From assembly GCF_019396345.1 (NCBI RefSeq), contig NZ_JAHKRM010000021.1:124001-188000 (forward strand): a stretch of DNA of 64,000 nucleotides, read 5' to 3'. A program made the translations under genes and the position numbers. Under the pieces are notes generated by a model that saw only the letters and a list, made by a program, of their open reading frames with translations, was not told the origin of the DNA and did no database searches. Positions 19,132-26,640 of this stretch are shown in pieces; position 1 is the first letter of the stretch; each line of letters opens with the position of its first letter. This DNA comes from Nonomuraea guangzhouensis (GTDB taxonomy: Bacteria > Actinomycetota > Actinomycetes > Streptosporangiales > Streptosporangiaceae).

Positions 19132-20301
19132 GTGGACGACGTGATGTATTGGGGGGAGGCTTCGATCATCTGGACCATCGCCGTACTTGCCACCGTACGG
19201 CTCGTCCGGAAACGTCGATCGCCCGTGGATCTCGCCTATTCGGCCCACATCGTCACGCTCAGCCTCAGCGTGTTGGTGCAGTTCCATGACATCCAGCCGG
19301 GGCTCGACGCCATCACCCACGTCAACGGGCTCGGGCGCTGGCTGGTGTTCAGCTTCTCCATCGCCTCCATGTGCGCGTTCTGGATCGTGGTGACCTACCT
19401 GACGTCACCGGCGGACGACCGGTCGGCGGGCGCTCGCGCGAAGATGTTGTGGGCCGCCGGGGACATCATCGTGATGGGGGCCCTGCTGCTGGGCTCCGGA
19501 GTTCCGGACGACGCGGGCGCGGGTTTTCTCGTCGTGCACGGCGAGAACCTGCTCATCATCGGGGCCTATCTGGCCTTCCTCGCCTATATCGCGGCCGGCC
19601 TTTTCGACACGCTCCGCCGGACCTGGCGATACGTGAGATACACGCATCAGCCATATTTGCGGCTGGGGCTGCGGCTTGTCGCGGCAGGTGACGCCGGCGG
19701 GCTCCTCTATGTGAGCTACTTGGGCGCCACCGCGCTGACCAGCTATTTCTCCCTGCCGACGCCTCCAGGCGCGTCGACCCACGCGGTGACGTACCTCGGG
19801 CTCGGCTGCACGACGCTGATCCTGGCCGGTCCCACCATCGGCGTCTGGGGGCCACGGCTCGCCACGCCGCTGCGGGCCGCGGCCCAGCGGCGGGCGCTGT
19901 ATCGGCTTCGCCCCCTGTGGTCGACGCTGACCGCGGCCATGCCGGAACTCCGACGAGAACCGCCCAGGGTCGGCGACTCCGTGGGATACCAGCTCTATCG
20001 CTACGTCATCGAGATCCGTGACTGTCTGCTCGTCCTCGAGTCCTACGCCGGAAAACCGTTTCATGACAGCATGAGCCCGGCCGTGCACGCCCAGAGCGTG
20101 GCCCAGGCCCTCCATGCGTTCGCGGCCACGAAGAGACACGCGGCGTGGCCGAGTATCACCCATCCTTCCGCGGCGGACCGGAAACCCGCGGTCACCCGTG
20201 ATGTCACGTCCGGCGAACCGGCGCTCAGCCCTGGATTGCCGGCCATGAAGGATGAATTGTCGCACCTGACGCGGCTTTCACGCGCCTTCGCGCGGCTCTG
20301 A
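19132..20301 (+). CDS. Polytopic membrane protein, probably MAB_1171c/DUF6545-type
   Basis: A 389-residue protein starting with GTG one base after the metalloprotease stop. About seven hydrophobic segments fill residues 5-245. They are followed by a soluble C-terminal half of about 140 residues with RLRPLWSTLTAAMPE and YRYVIEIRDC. This N-terminal-membrane, C-terminal-soluble layout beside XRE and ImmA genes recalls the family annotated as MAB_1171c putative transporters in actinobacteria. That identification is from memory. The function is not known; it could be a sensor that controls the protease, or a transporter. Confidence 0.7.
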   Translation: MDDVMYWGEASIIWTIAVLATVRLVRKRRSPVDLAYSAHIVTLSLSVLVQFHDIQPGLDAITHVNGLGRWLVFSFSIASMCAFWIVVTYLTSPADDRSAGARAKMLWAAGDIIVMGALLLGSGVPDDAGAGFLVVHGENLLIIGAYLAFLAYIAAGLFDTLRRTWRYVRYTHQPYLRLGLRLVAAGDAGGLLYVSYLGATALTSYFSLPTPPGASTHAVTYLGLGCTTLILAGPTIGVWGPRLATPLRAAAQRRALYRLRPLWSTLTAAMPELRREPPRVGDSVGYQLYRYVIEIRDCLLVLESYAGKPFHDSMSPAVHAQSVAQALHAFAATKRHAAWPSITHPSAADRKPAVTRDVTSGEPALSPGLPAMKDELSHLTRLSRAFARL

Positions 20302-20370
20302 CGAAGAGCACAAGAATCCGTGTGAGGTGATTTTCTCGCGCGCCCGAATGGCTTCGATGAATTCCGCATT

Positions 20371-20403
20371 TCGCCACTTGAAAAACGCGCCATAATTTGG
20401 CGA
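20371..20403. promoter_or_regulatory. Dyad symmetry upstream of the RmlC-like gene
   Basis: CGCCA and TGGCG, separated by TAATT, form a 15-bp palindrome at 20388-20402. A further TCGCCA at 20371 mirrors TGGCGA at 20398. The site lies about 100 bp before the epimerase start in a locally AT-richer stretch, so it is a possible operator. Confidence 0.35.
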
Positions 20404-20503
20404 TAGGGGGGATAGGGGTGGTTTTAGGGGTTGTCGCGTTTATGCCCCGCTGAAAGCCTTGGATTATCACGAGAGAATATGTCTACGGGAAAGGTTCGCG
20501 GGC

Positions 20504-21118
20504 ATGCACATCGAAGAGCTTGACATAGAAGGCTCCTTTTTGATCGAACAGCAAATCTATCCCGACCTGCGGGGAATCTTCCTCGAGCCATTCAGCCAGC
20601 CGGCGTTCCGGAAAGCGGTGGGTCATCCGCTCTGGGTGGCCCAGGTCAACTGCTCGGCCTCCCATCGCGGCACCATACGCGGCCTCCATGTCGTGCGGTT
20701 GCCGGGCCAGGCCCGCTATTTCAACTGCGCGCACGGAGCCATGCTGTGCGTCGTACTCGACACCAGGATCGGCTCGCCCACATTCGGCGAGCACGTCGCG
20801 GTCGAGCTGACCGCCGAAAGCAGGCGGGCCCTTTACGTCGCGGAGGGTCTCGCCGCCGGATTCCTCGCGCTGACCAAGGAGGTGACGGTCTGGTATCTCT
20901 GCTCAAGCCTTTACGCGCCGAGCGCGACCGTCTCCATCAACCCGCTGGACCGCGACTTGAACGTGCCCTGGCCGCGGGAGCACGAGTTCATTCTGTCCGA
21001 GATGGACAGGACCGCTCCTTCCCTTCGGGAAGCCGCGGAACAGGGACTGCTCCCGCTCTATCGCGATTGCCGGACCCGGTACGCGGAACTCGACGCGATG
21101 GCCGACGCTTGTCCATGA
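20504..21118 (+). CDS. dTDP-4-dehydro-6-deoxy-sugar 3,5-(or 3-)epimerase, RmlC-like
   Basis: A 204-residue cupin. PDLRGIFLEPF and HRGTIRGLHV match the RmlC/EvaD fold, and the second contains the catalytic histidine region. YVAEGLAAGFLALTKE corresponds to the conserved P/A-GFAHGF segment. The usual E-GI-W-DP-L block near the C-terminus is altered to INPLDRDLNVPWP. The ATG at 20504 matches the family start; an upstream in-frame TTG at 20459 would add 15 residues. No other nucleotide-sugar genes are nearby, so the pathway partner must lie elsewhere. It is convergent with the acyl-CoA ligase gene, three bases apart. Confidence 0.82.
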   Translation: MHIEELDIEGSFLIEQQIYPDLRGIFLEPFSQPAFRKAVGHPLWVAQVNCSASHRGTIRGLHVVRLPGQARYFNCAHGAMLCVVLDTRIGSPTFGEHVAVELTAESRRALYVAEGLAAGFLALTKEVTVWYLCSSLYAPSATVSINPLDRDLNVPWPREHEFILSEMDRTAPSLREAAEQGLLPLYRDCRTRYAELDAMADACP

Positions 21119-21121
21119 TTA

Positions 21122-22657
21122 TTACTTGCGTGCAGGCCAGTACTCGTCCTTCAGCAGCCGCTTGTAAAGCTTGCCCGTGGGATGGCGTGGGAGTTCCGCG
21201 CGGAAGTCCACCGACTTCGGGCATTTGTAGTGGGCCAGCCGCGCCCGGCAATACTCGATCAGTTCCGCCTCCAGCGCCGGCCCCGCCTCGGCCATCGACA
21301 CCGGCTGCACCACGGCCTTGACCTGCTCGCCCATCTCCTCGTCCGGGATCCCGAAGACGGCCACGTCGGCGATCTTCGGGTGGAGGCACAGGATGTTCTC
21401 CGCCTCCTGCGGGTAGATGTTCACGCCGCCTGAAATGATCATGTACGAGCGGCGGTCCGTCAGGTAGAGGAAGCCCTCGGCGTCCAGGTAGCCGATGTCG
21501 CCGAGCGTGGTCCAGCCCCTCCCCTGAGGATCCTGGACGGAGCGGGTCTTGTCGGGGTCGTCGTGGTATTCGAAGCGGGTGGGGCTCTCGAAGAAGATCG
21601 TGCCGTGCTCGCCCGGCGGCAACGCGTTGCCGTCCTCGTCGCAGATGTGCACGGTGCCGAGCAGTGAGCGGCCGACCGTGCCCGGGTGCTCCAGCCAGTC
21701 CTGCGAGCCGGTGTAGAGGAAGCCGTTGCCCTCGGTGCCCGCGTAGTACTCGTGGATGATCGGGCCCCACCAGGCGATCATCTGCTCCTTGACGGGCACC
21801 GGGCAGGGGGCGGCGGCGTGGATGGCGCACTGCAGGGACGACAGGTCGTACTTTTTCCGGATCTCGTCGGGCAGTTTGAGCATCTTGATGAACATGGTCG
21901 GGACGAGCTGCGAATGCGTCACCGCGTACTTCTCGACGAGTTCCAGATAACGTTCGGGGTCGAAGCGTTCCATCACCACGATCGTCGCGCCGAGCCGCTG
22001 GAAGGTCATGCAGTAGCGCAGCGGCGCCGCGTGATAGAGCGGCGCGGGCGACAGATAGACGCTGTCGCCCGCCGGCGCGAACAGCGCCTCGACGAGCTTG
22101 AGCAGCAGGTTCGGCTCCGTCAGCGGCGTGCCCGGCAGGGCGGGCTTGACGCCCTTGGGCCGGCCGGTGGTGCCGGAGGAGTAGAGCATGTCGGAGCCCT
22201 GGCACTCGTCGTCGATCGGCATGGGCGGCTGTCCGGCCACCGCCTCCTCGTACGAGTCGAAGCCCTCGGCGGTGCCGTCCAGCATGAGGCGCAGCTCGAC
22301 GCCGGGCGTCACGGGGGTGATCGAGGTGGCGACCTCCGCCAGACTCGCCTCCGAGAGGAACACCCGGGCGCCGCAGTTGTTCACGATGTACGCGAGCTCG
22401 TCGGTCCCCAGCCGCGAGCTGATCGCCGTGTAGTAGAGGCCCGCGCGGTTCGCCGCCCAGGCGATAGCCAGGTAGAGCGGATGGTTGGCGAGCATGAAGG
22501 CGACATGGTCACCCGGCCGCAGCCCGGCGGCGCGGAACAGGTGGGCCAGCCGGTTCGACTCCTCGTCCAGCTCACGGTAGGTGACGACCCGGCCGGAGCC
22601 CGCCATGATCACAGCGGGCTTGTCTGGCGTGACGGCTGCGATGGCTCCCGGATGCAT
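21122..22657 (-). CDS. AMP-dependent acyl-CoA synthetase (FadD-like)
   Basis: A 511-residue adenylate-forming enzyme. It has LYSSGTTGRPKGV (P-loop), YYAGTEGNG (A5 region), TLGDIGYLDAEGFLYLTDR (A7/A8 hinge) and a C-terminal HPTGKLYKR with the catalytic lysine. It activates a carboxylic acid with ATP and transfers it to CoA. The reading frame can extend to 22792, but I start at the ATG at 22657 because relatives begin at MHPG and the longer form would run into the preceding gene. The true substrate cannot be inferred; mycobacterial-style fatty or steroid side-chain acids are candidates. Confidence 0.88.
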   Translation of the reverse strand: MHPGAIAAVTPDKPAVIMAGSGRVVTYRELDEESNRLAHLFRAAGLRPGDHVAFMLANHPLYLAIAWAANRAGLYYTAISSRLGTDELAYIVNNCGARVFLSEASLAEVATSITPVTPGVELRLMLDGTAEGFDSYEEAVAGQPPMPIDDECQGSDMLYSSGTTGRPKGVKPALPGTPLTEPNLLLKLVEALFAPAGDSVYLSPAPLYHAAPLRYCMTFQRLGATIVVMERFDPERYLELVEKYAVTHSQLVPTMFIKMLKLPDEIRKKYDLSSLQCAIHAAAPCPVPVKEQMIAWWGPIIHEYYAGTEGNGFLYTGSQDWLEHPGTVGRSLLGTVHICDEDGNALPPGEHGTIFFESPTRFEYHDDPDKTRSVQDPQGRGWTTLGDIGYLDAEGFLYLTDRRSYMIISGGVNIYPQEAENILCLHPKIADVAVFGIPDEEMGEQVKAVVQPVSMAEAGPALEAELIEYCRARLAHYKCPKSVDFRAELPRHPTGKLYKRLLKDEYWPARK

Positions 22658-22761
22658 GACCGAACAGTATTCGGCGAAGTGCGCGCGGCGCCAGGGAATG
22701 ATGATCGAAAAGTACGGCGAAGCCGCGATCTCATCGTCGAGATCGCGGCTTCGCGGTCCGC

Positions 22762-23367
22762 TCAGGCAGCGGCGTGATACACGTCCTGCCAACCGGAGTG
22801 GAAGCCGGTCGGTCCGTGCCTGTTGCCTCTGCTCACATCCACGTAGATGTGCGCCGCGTCCTTACCCGAGAACGAGTAGTCGGCGGGGTGCCTGCGGCAG
22901 TTGGAGAAGGAGTTGAAGCTCGCGTGACCGTCGCGGTCGACGACCTTGAAGGTCTCCCACGCGCACTTGTCGCGGCCCCACCATTTGTAGGTGGTGAGGG
23001 TGCTGTCGACGGTGAAGATGTAGCTGAATCGCCACTCCCACACGCGCTTCTTGATCTTCTTGACGACGAACTCGCAGTGCTTCTTGTGGCTCTTCTTGTC
23101 GAAGGTGCACACTTTCTGCTTGACGATGAACGTCTTCCAGTACCAGAACTTGAACCGCTTCTTGTCCACGGTCACGTGGCCTTCCGCTTTGGCCTTGTGA
23201 TCGCTGGAGAAGTAGGGTCCCCAGTCCGCGTCGTAGAAGTGGGACGAGGTGCTGGTGGTAACTGGAGTGGCGGTTGTCGCCGTGGTGGCATTGGCCGATG
23301 CCGGTGCGACGATGGCCACCATGGTGGTGGCCGCGACGCCGATCATGATTCGTGAAACGAATCGCAC
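22762..23367 (-). CDS. Secreted basic, aromatic-rich hypothetical protein
   Basis: A 201-residue protein with a Sec signal peptide (cleavage after PASANA, about residue 27). The mature part is rich in Lys, Trp, Phe and Tyr, with alternating patterns such as KFWYWKTFIVKQKV and KKRVWEWRFSYIF that suggest beta-strands. Four cysteines could form two disulfides. The start is GTG, with GAGGAGGA seven bases upstream. A 17-bp palindrome (GATTCGT, 3 bp, ACGAATC) covers codons 2-7. I do not recognise the family. A cell-wall-bound or lectin-like secreted protein is a guess. Confidence 0.7.
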   Translation of the reverse strand: MRFVSRIMIGVAATTMVAIVAPASANATTATTATPVTTSTSSHFYDADWGPYFSSDHKAKAEGHVTVDKKRFKFWYWKTFIVKQKVCTFDKKSHKKHCEFVVKKIKKRVWEWRFSYIFTVDSTLTTYKWWGRDKCAWETFKVVDRDGHASFNSFSNCRRHPADYSFSGKDAAHIYVDVSRGNRHGPTGFHSGWQDVYHAAA

Positions 23368-23498
23368 TGGGTCCTCCTCGGGAGAGGTATTGCTGACCCA
23401 GTCTTGGTACGTCTGACCGATTGCCGCCCACTTTCAACCCACTTAACACCACAGGTGACGAGATAAGAGGACTTTCCCGATCTTCCGGATTTATGGTG

Positions 23499-24326
23499 TT
23501 ATTCTCCGGCAGGGATCACGGAACCGGCGTACTTCTGCTTGATGAACTCCTTGACCTTCGGGTCCTGAAGGAGCTTGCCCAAGGTCACGATGTTCGCGTC
23601 CTTCTCGTGCCCGGCAGGCACGACCAGCCCGTTGACGTACGGGTTCCCCTCGGACTTCTCCAGCGCCAGGGCCTGCGAAGCGGGCTTGAGCCCGGCCTCG
23701 ATGGCGTAGTTGCCGTTGATGACCGCAGCGTCGACGTCGTCGAGCGAGCGGGGCAACTGCGCCGCCTCCAGCGGCTTGAACACCAGCTTCTTCGGGTTGT
23801 CGGTCACGTCACGCTCGGTCGCCGCGGTGCCGGCGCCGTCCTTGAGCTTGACCAGGCCGTTGTCGGAGAGCAGCTTGAGCGAGCGGCCCAGGTTCGTGGC
23901 GTCGTTGGGCACGGCCACGGTGGCGCCCTGCGGCAGGGCGGCAAGCGTGGTCGCCTTCTTCGAGTACAGCCCCAGCGGCTCCAGGTGCACCGGGGTGACG
24001 AAGCTCAGCTTGGTGCCCTTGGAGGCGTTGAAGTCGTCCAGGTAGGGCTTGTGCTGGAAGAAGTTCGCGGCCAGCTGGCCCTCACTGAGCTGGACGTTCG
24101 GCTGCACGTAGTCCGTGAACTCCACGATTTCCAGCTTCAGCCCGGCCGCCGGGGCCAGGTTCTGCTTGACGAAGTTCAGGATCTCGGCGTGCGGCACCGG
24201 ACTGGCGCCCACCTTCAGCACGGTGTCGGCGGACTCGGCGGTCTTGCCGGTAGCACCCTGCGACGTTCCGCATGCGGCGAGCAACAGGGCTAGGGCAACA
24301 GCGCCCACAATGTTCCGAAATTTCAT
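23499..24326 (-). CDS. metQ: Methionine ABC transporter substrate-binding lipoprotein
   Basis: A 275-residue NlpA-type lipoprotein. Lipobox LAAC at residues 16-19 marks the lipidated cysteine. VGASPVPHAEILNFV, FTDYVQPNVQLSEGQLAANFFQH and NGNYAIEAGL are hallmarks of MetQ. It captures methionine outside the cell for the MetNI transporter. It is the last gene of the metN-metI-metQ order, nine bases after metI. Confidence 0.93.
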   Translation of the reverse strand: MKFRNIVGAVALALLLAACGTSQGATGKTAESADTVLKVGASPVPHAEILNFVKQNLAPAAGLKLEIVEFTDYVQPNVQLSEGQLAANFFQHKPYLDDFNASKGTKLSFVTPVHLEPLGLYSKKATTLAALPQGATVAVPNDATNLGRSLKLLSDNGLVKLKDGAGTAATERDVTDNPKKLVFKPLEAAQLPRSLDDVDAAVINGNYAIEAGLKPASQALALEKSEGNPYVNGLVVPAGHEKDANIVTLGKLLQDPKVKEFIKQKYAGSVIPAGE

Positions 24327-24335
24327 GATTTTTCC

Positions 24336-24992
24336 TTATCTATGTGACAAGCGGCGAGCGACCAGGTCGCCCAAACTCTGGATCAGCTGCACCAGCACGA
24401 TGAGCAGCACGACGGTGACGATCATGAGCAGGGTCTCGAACCGCTGGTACCCGTACCTGACGGCGAGGTCCCCCAGCCCGCCCCCGCCGATGGTCCCGGC
24501 CATGGCCGAGTAGCCGATGAGCGCGACGACGGTGACGGTCACCGCGGCGACGAGGCCGGGCAGCGCCTCGGGCAGCAGCACCTTCCGCACGATGGTCGTA
24601 CGGCCCGCGCCCATGGCCTGCGCGGCCTGCACCACGTCGGCCCCCACCTCGCGCAGCGCCGTCTCCACCAGCCTGGCGAAGAACGGCACCGCCCCCACGG
24701 TGAGCGGCACGACCACGGCCGCGGTACCGATGGTGGTGCCCACGACCAGCCGGGTGAAGGGGATGATGGCGATCATCAGCACGATGAACGGCAGCGACCG
24801 CCCCACGTTCACCACGACGCCCAGCACCGACTTGACCGCCGGCAGCGGCCGCAGCCCACCGCGATCGAACACGACGAGCGCCACGCCGAGCGGGAGCCCG
24901 AACAGCACGGTGAACAGGGTCGACCAGCCGACCATCTGCGCCGTCTGCCCGGCCGCCTCCCAGAGCAGCGGTCCCATCTCATCCCAGGTCAT
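24336..24992 (-). CDS. metI: Methionine ABC transporter permease
   Basis: A 218-residue permease with about five membrane spans. EVGADVVQAAQAMGAGRTTIVRKVLLPEALPGL is the EAA loop that contacts the ATPase. The ATG at 24992 is preceded by GGGGGAGGG, whereas the longer frame to 25037 lacks a site. It is separated from metN by an unusual 429-bp gap. Confidence 0.92.
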   Translation of the reverse strand: MTWDEMGPLLWEAAGQTAQMVGWSTLFTVLFGLPLGVALVVFDRGGLRPLPAVKSVLGVVVNVGRSLPFIVLMIAIIPFTRLVVGTTIGTAAVVVPLTVGAVPFFARLVETALREVGADVVQAAQAMGAGRTTIVRKVLLPEALPGLVAAVTVTVVALIGYSAMAGTIGGGGLGDLAVRYGYQRFETLLMIVTVVLLIVLVQLIQSLGDLVARRLSHR

Positions 24993-25421
24993 AGCTGTCC
25001 CTCCCCCGAACGGTCTGGCGACTTCCGCCCTGAACACCGGTCCGGCGTCCCGAACGGTCTGCCGATTCCGGCCCTCCCCCGGACGGCCGGCCGATTCCGG
25101 CCCTGAACGCTGACCCGGCGCCCCCGGACAGCCGGCCGATTCCCGTCCTGAATGCCGACCCGGCGCCCCCGGACAGTCGGCCGGGCGTCGCCCGCCGCGC
25201 CGAGACTGCGGGACGTCGGACGGTGGAGACCGGCGCGGAGATCACGGCGGCCGGCCAGAGCCACGGACCGGGGTCAAGAAGGCGCACGTCACGGCGCTCA
25301 GCCGACTCCACCGGAGGAGCGTGTCCCTGGACAGGGCCCGGCCACGGACGGCGGGTGGGGCCCACCGTGCTGTGCCGTACAGCAGAGATGGCTTTGCTGT
25401 GCCGTACGACAGAAGCGGCTT
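24993..25421. repeat. Repeat-rich gap between metN and metI
   Basis: At about 25008-25190 there are four to five degenerate copies of a unit of about 45 bp. They are recognisable by CCCCCGGACAGCCGGCCGAT followed by CCTGAAxGCxGACCCGGCG, and they become more diverged toward metI. At 25368-25384, TGCTGT and ACAGCA flank GCCGT, and GCTGTGCCGTAC recurs 27 bp further on. GGTGGGGCCCACC at 25354-25366 is another hairpin. No gene is supported here. In other organisms metN and metI are adjacent or overlapping, so this looks like an insertion into the operon. Confidence 0.65.
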
Positions 25422-26363
25422 TCACAACACCACCCCCCGCGCGCGCAGGAAGTCCAGCGCGGAGGCCTCCTCGTCGCCCGACAGGGACACTCGCAGGCGA
25501 CCGACCGCGCTCCCCGCGAGGTTCTCGATCGAGCCGCCCAGGATGCTCACGTCCACGTCGAACTTGCGCACCACCTCCGACACCACCGGCTGATGCGGGT
25601 CGCCCGTGAAGGTGAGCGTGATCGAGCCCGCGGGCGCCGGCTCGGGCAGGGGGAAGATCTCGCGGGTCAGTCGCGATCCCGGCGTCCTGATGAGGTCGGC
25701 GATCGTGCCCGACTCCTCGACGCGGCCGTCCGACATGATGGCGACCGAGTCGCAGATGCTCTTGACCACGTTCATCTCGTGGGTGATCAGCAGGATCGTC
25801 AGGCCGAGCTCGGTGTTGAGCCGCTTGAGCAGGGACAGGATCGACTGCGTGGTGGCCGGGTCGAGGGCGGAGGTGGCCTCGTCCGACAGCAGTACCGACG
25901 GGTTGCCCGCCAGCGCCCTGGCGATGCCGACGCGCTGCTTCTGGCCGCCCGAGAGCTGGTTCGGGCGGTCGCCGCCCCGGCCGCTGAGGCCGACCAGGTC
26001 GAGGAGTTCGGTGACGCGGCGTTCCCGTTCGGCCCTGGGCACGCCCATGACCTCCAGCGGGAACGCGACGTTCCCGGCGACCGTGCGCGAGGAGAGCAGC
26101 GCGAAATGCTGGTGGATCATGCCGATGCGCTGCCTGGCCCGGTTGAGGTCGCCGCTGCGCAGCGCGGTGAGGTCCTGCCCGGCGACGGTCACGGTGCCCG
26201 CGGTGGGGCGTTCGAGCAGGTTGACGCAGCGCAGGAGCGTGCTCTTGCCCGCGCCGCTCTGGCCGAGCACGCCGTAGATCTCGCCTTCGCGTACGTGCAG
26301 GTCGACGCCGTCGAGGGCGACGGTGTTCCCATACACCTTGCGCAGGCCGGACGCCTGTATCAC
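25422..26363 (-). CDS. metN: Methionine ABC transporter ATP-binding protein with NIL domain
   Basis: A 313-residue ATPase. It has Walker A GQSGAGKST, Q-loop region, signature LSGGQKQR, Walker B VLLSDEATSALD and the switch histidine in LLITHE. The C-terminal 90 residues are the NIL/ferredoxin-like domain that in MetN binds methionine and inhibits transport. The start is GTG 26363 or TTG 26366; GGTGGGGA lies upstream. A leader ORF and two hairpins precede it. Confidence 0.93.
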   Translation of the reverse strand: MIQASGLRKVYGNTVALDGVDLHVREGEIYGVLGQSGAGKSTLLRCVNLLERPTAGTVTVAGQDLTALRSGDLNRARQRIGMIHQHFALLSSRTVAGNVAFPLEVMGVPRAERERRVTELLDLVGLSGRGGDRPNQLSGGQKQRVGIARALAGNPSVLLSDEATSALDPATTQSILSLLKRLNTELGLTILLITHEMNVVKSICDSVAIMSDGRVEESGTIADLIRTPGSRLTREIFPLPEPAPAGSITLTFTGDPHQPVVSEVVRKFDVDVSILGGSIENLAGSAVGRLRVSLSGDEEASALDFLRARGVVL

Positions 26364-26383
26364 CAAAAATCCCCACCACTAAG

Positions 26384-26440
26384 AGCGGCAGTACGCCGCT
26401 GGAATCGACATCGTCATCGTCAGAGGGCCCGTGGGCGGGC
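26384..26440 (-). promoter_or_regulatory. Two hairpins between leader ORF and metN
   Basis: GCCCG/CGGGC around a 4-nt loop (26427-26440) and AGCGGC/GCCGCT around a 5-nt loop (26384-26400) lie between the leader ORF stop and the metN ribosome binding site. The second ends about 20 nt before the start codon. The layout suggests attenuation or translational control. No clear U-run follows either, so a Rho-independent terminator is not established. Confidence 0.45.
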
Positions 26441-26443
26441 GGT

Positions 26444-26509
26444 CTAACGCGTGCCGGGGTGGAAGGGCAGGTGGCTCAGCCTGCGCAGCACAAAACTGGG
26501 AGAAATCAT
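26444..26509 (-). CDS. Putative 21-residue leader peptide upstream of metN
   Basis: ATG at 26509 to TAG at 26446-26444 encodes 21 residues ending in RRLSHLPFHPGTR. GAAGG is correctly spaced upstream (GAAGGTCACCC then ATG). It sits 80 bp before metN on the same strand, followed by two hairpins. It contains no Met (beyond the start) or Cys codons, so it is not a classical amino-acid attenuator. The C-terminal HPGTR-stop could stall ribosomes. It is too short for ordinary gene finding, and I judge it real from its RBS, position and downstream hairpins. Confidence 0.55.
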   Translation of the reverse strand: MISPSFVLRRLSHLPFHPGTR

Positions 26510-26558
26510 GGGTGACCTTCGAGGTGGGGACGTCTGGCTATCGGTTCTGACAGTCCAC

Positions 26559-26572
26559 GGCGAACATTCGCC
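26559..26572. promoter_or_regulatory. 14-bp palindrome upstream of the met leader
   Basis: GGCGAA and TTCGCC are separated by 2 bp, about 50 bp upstream of the leader ATG, in the spacer between the amylase stop and the met operon. It is a possible operator for a repressor of the transporter. It does not match the LexA box. Confidence 0.35.
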
Positions 26573-26640
26573 CCATACAGCAACACCTGGCGCCACTGCG
26601 GGCGCTCTGGTCTGTCGCGTATGCCTCGTTCACGCCATTG

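Noticed and set aside
23347..23363. 17-bp palindrome as a firm operator in the secreted protein gene
   Set aside because: It lies within codons 2-7, so coding constraint or chance can explain it; kept only as a remark.
26559..26572. LexA (SOS) box
   Set aside because: The symmetrical GGCGAA/TTCGCC lacks the GAAC-N4-GTTC pattern.
26367..26640. SAM-type riboswitch upstream of metN
   Set aside because: I looked for the SAM-I and SAM-IV conserved blocks and could not fit them; only the leader ORF and two hairpins are supported.
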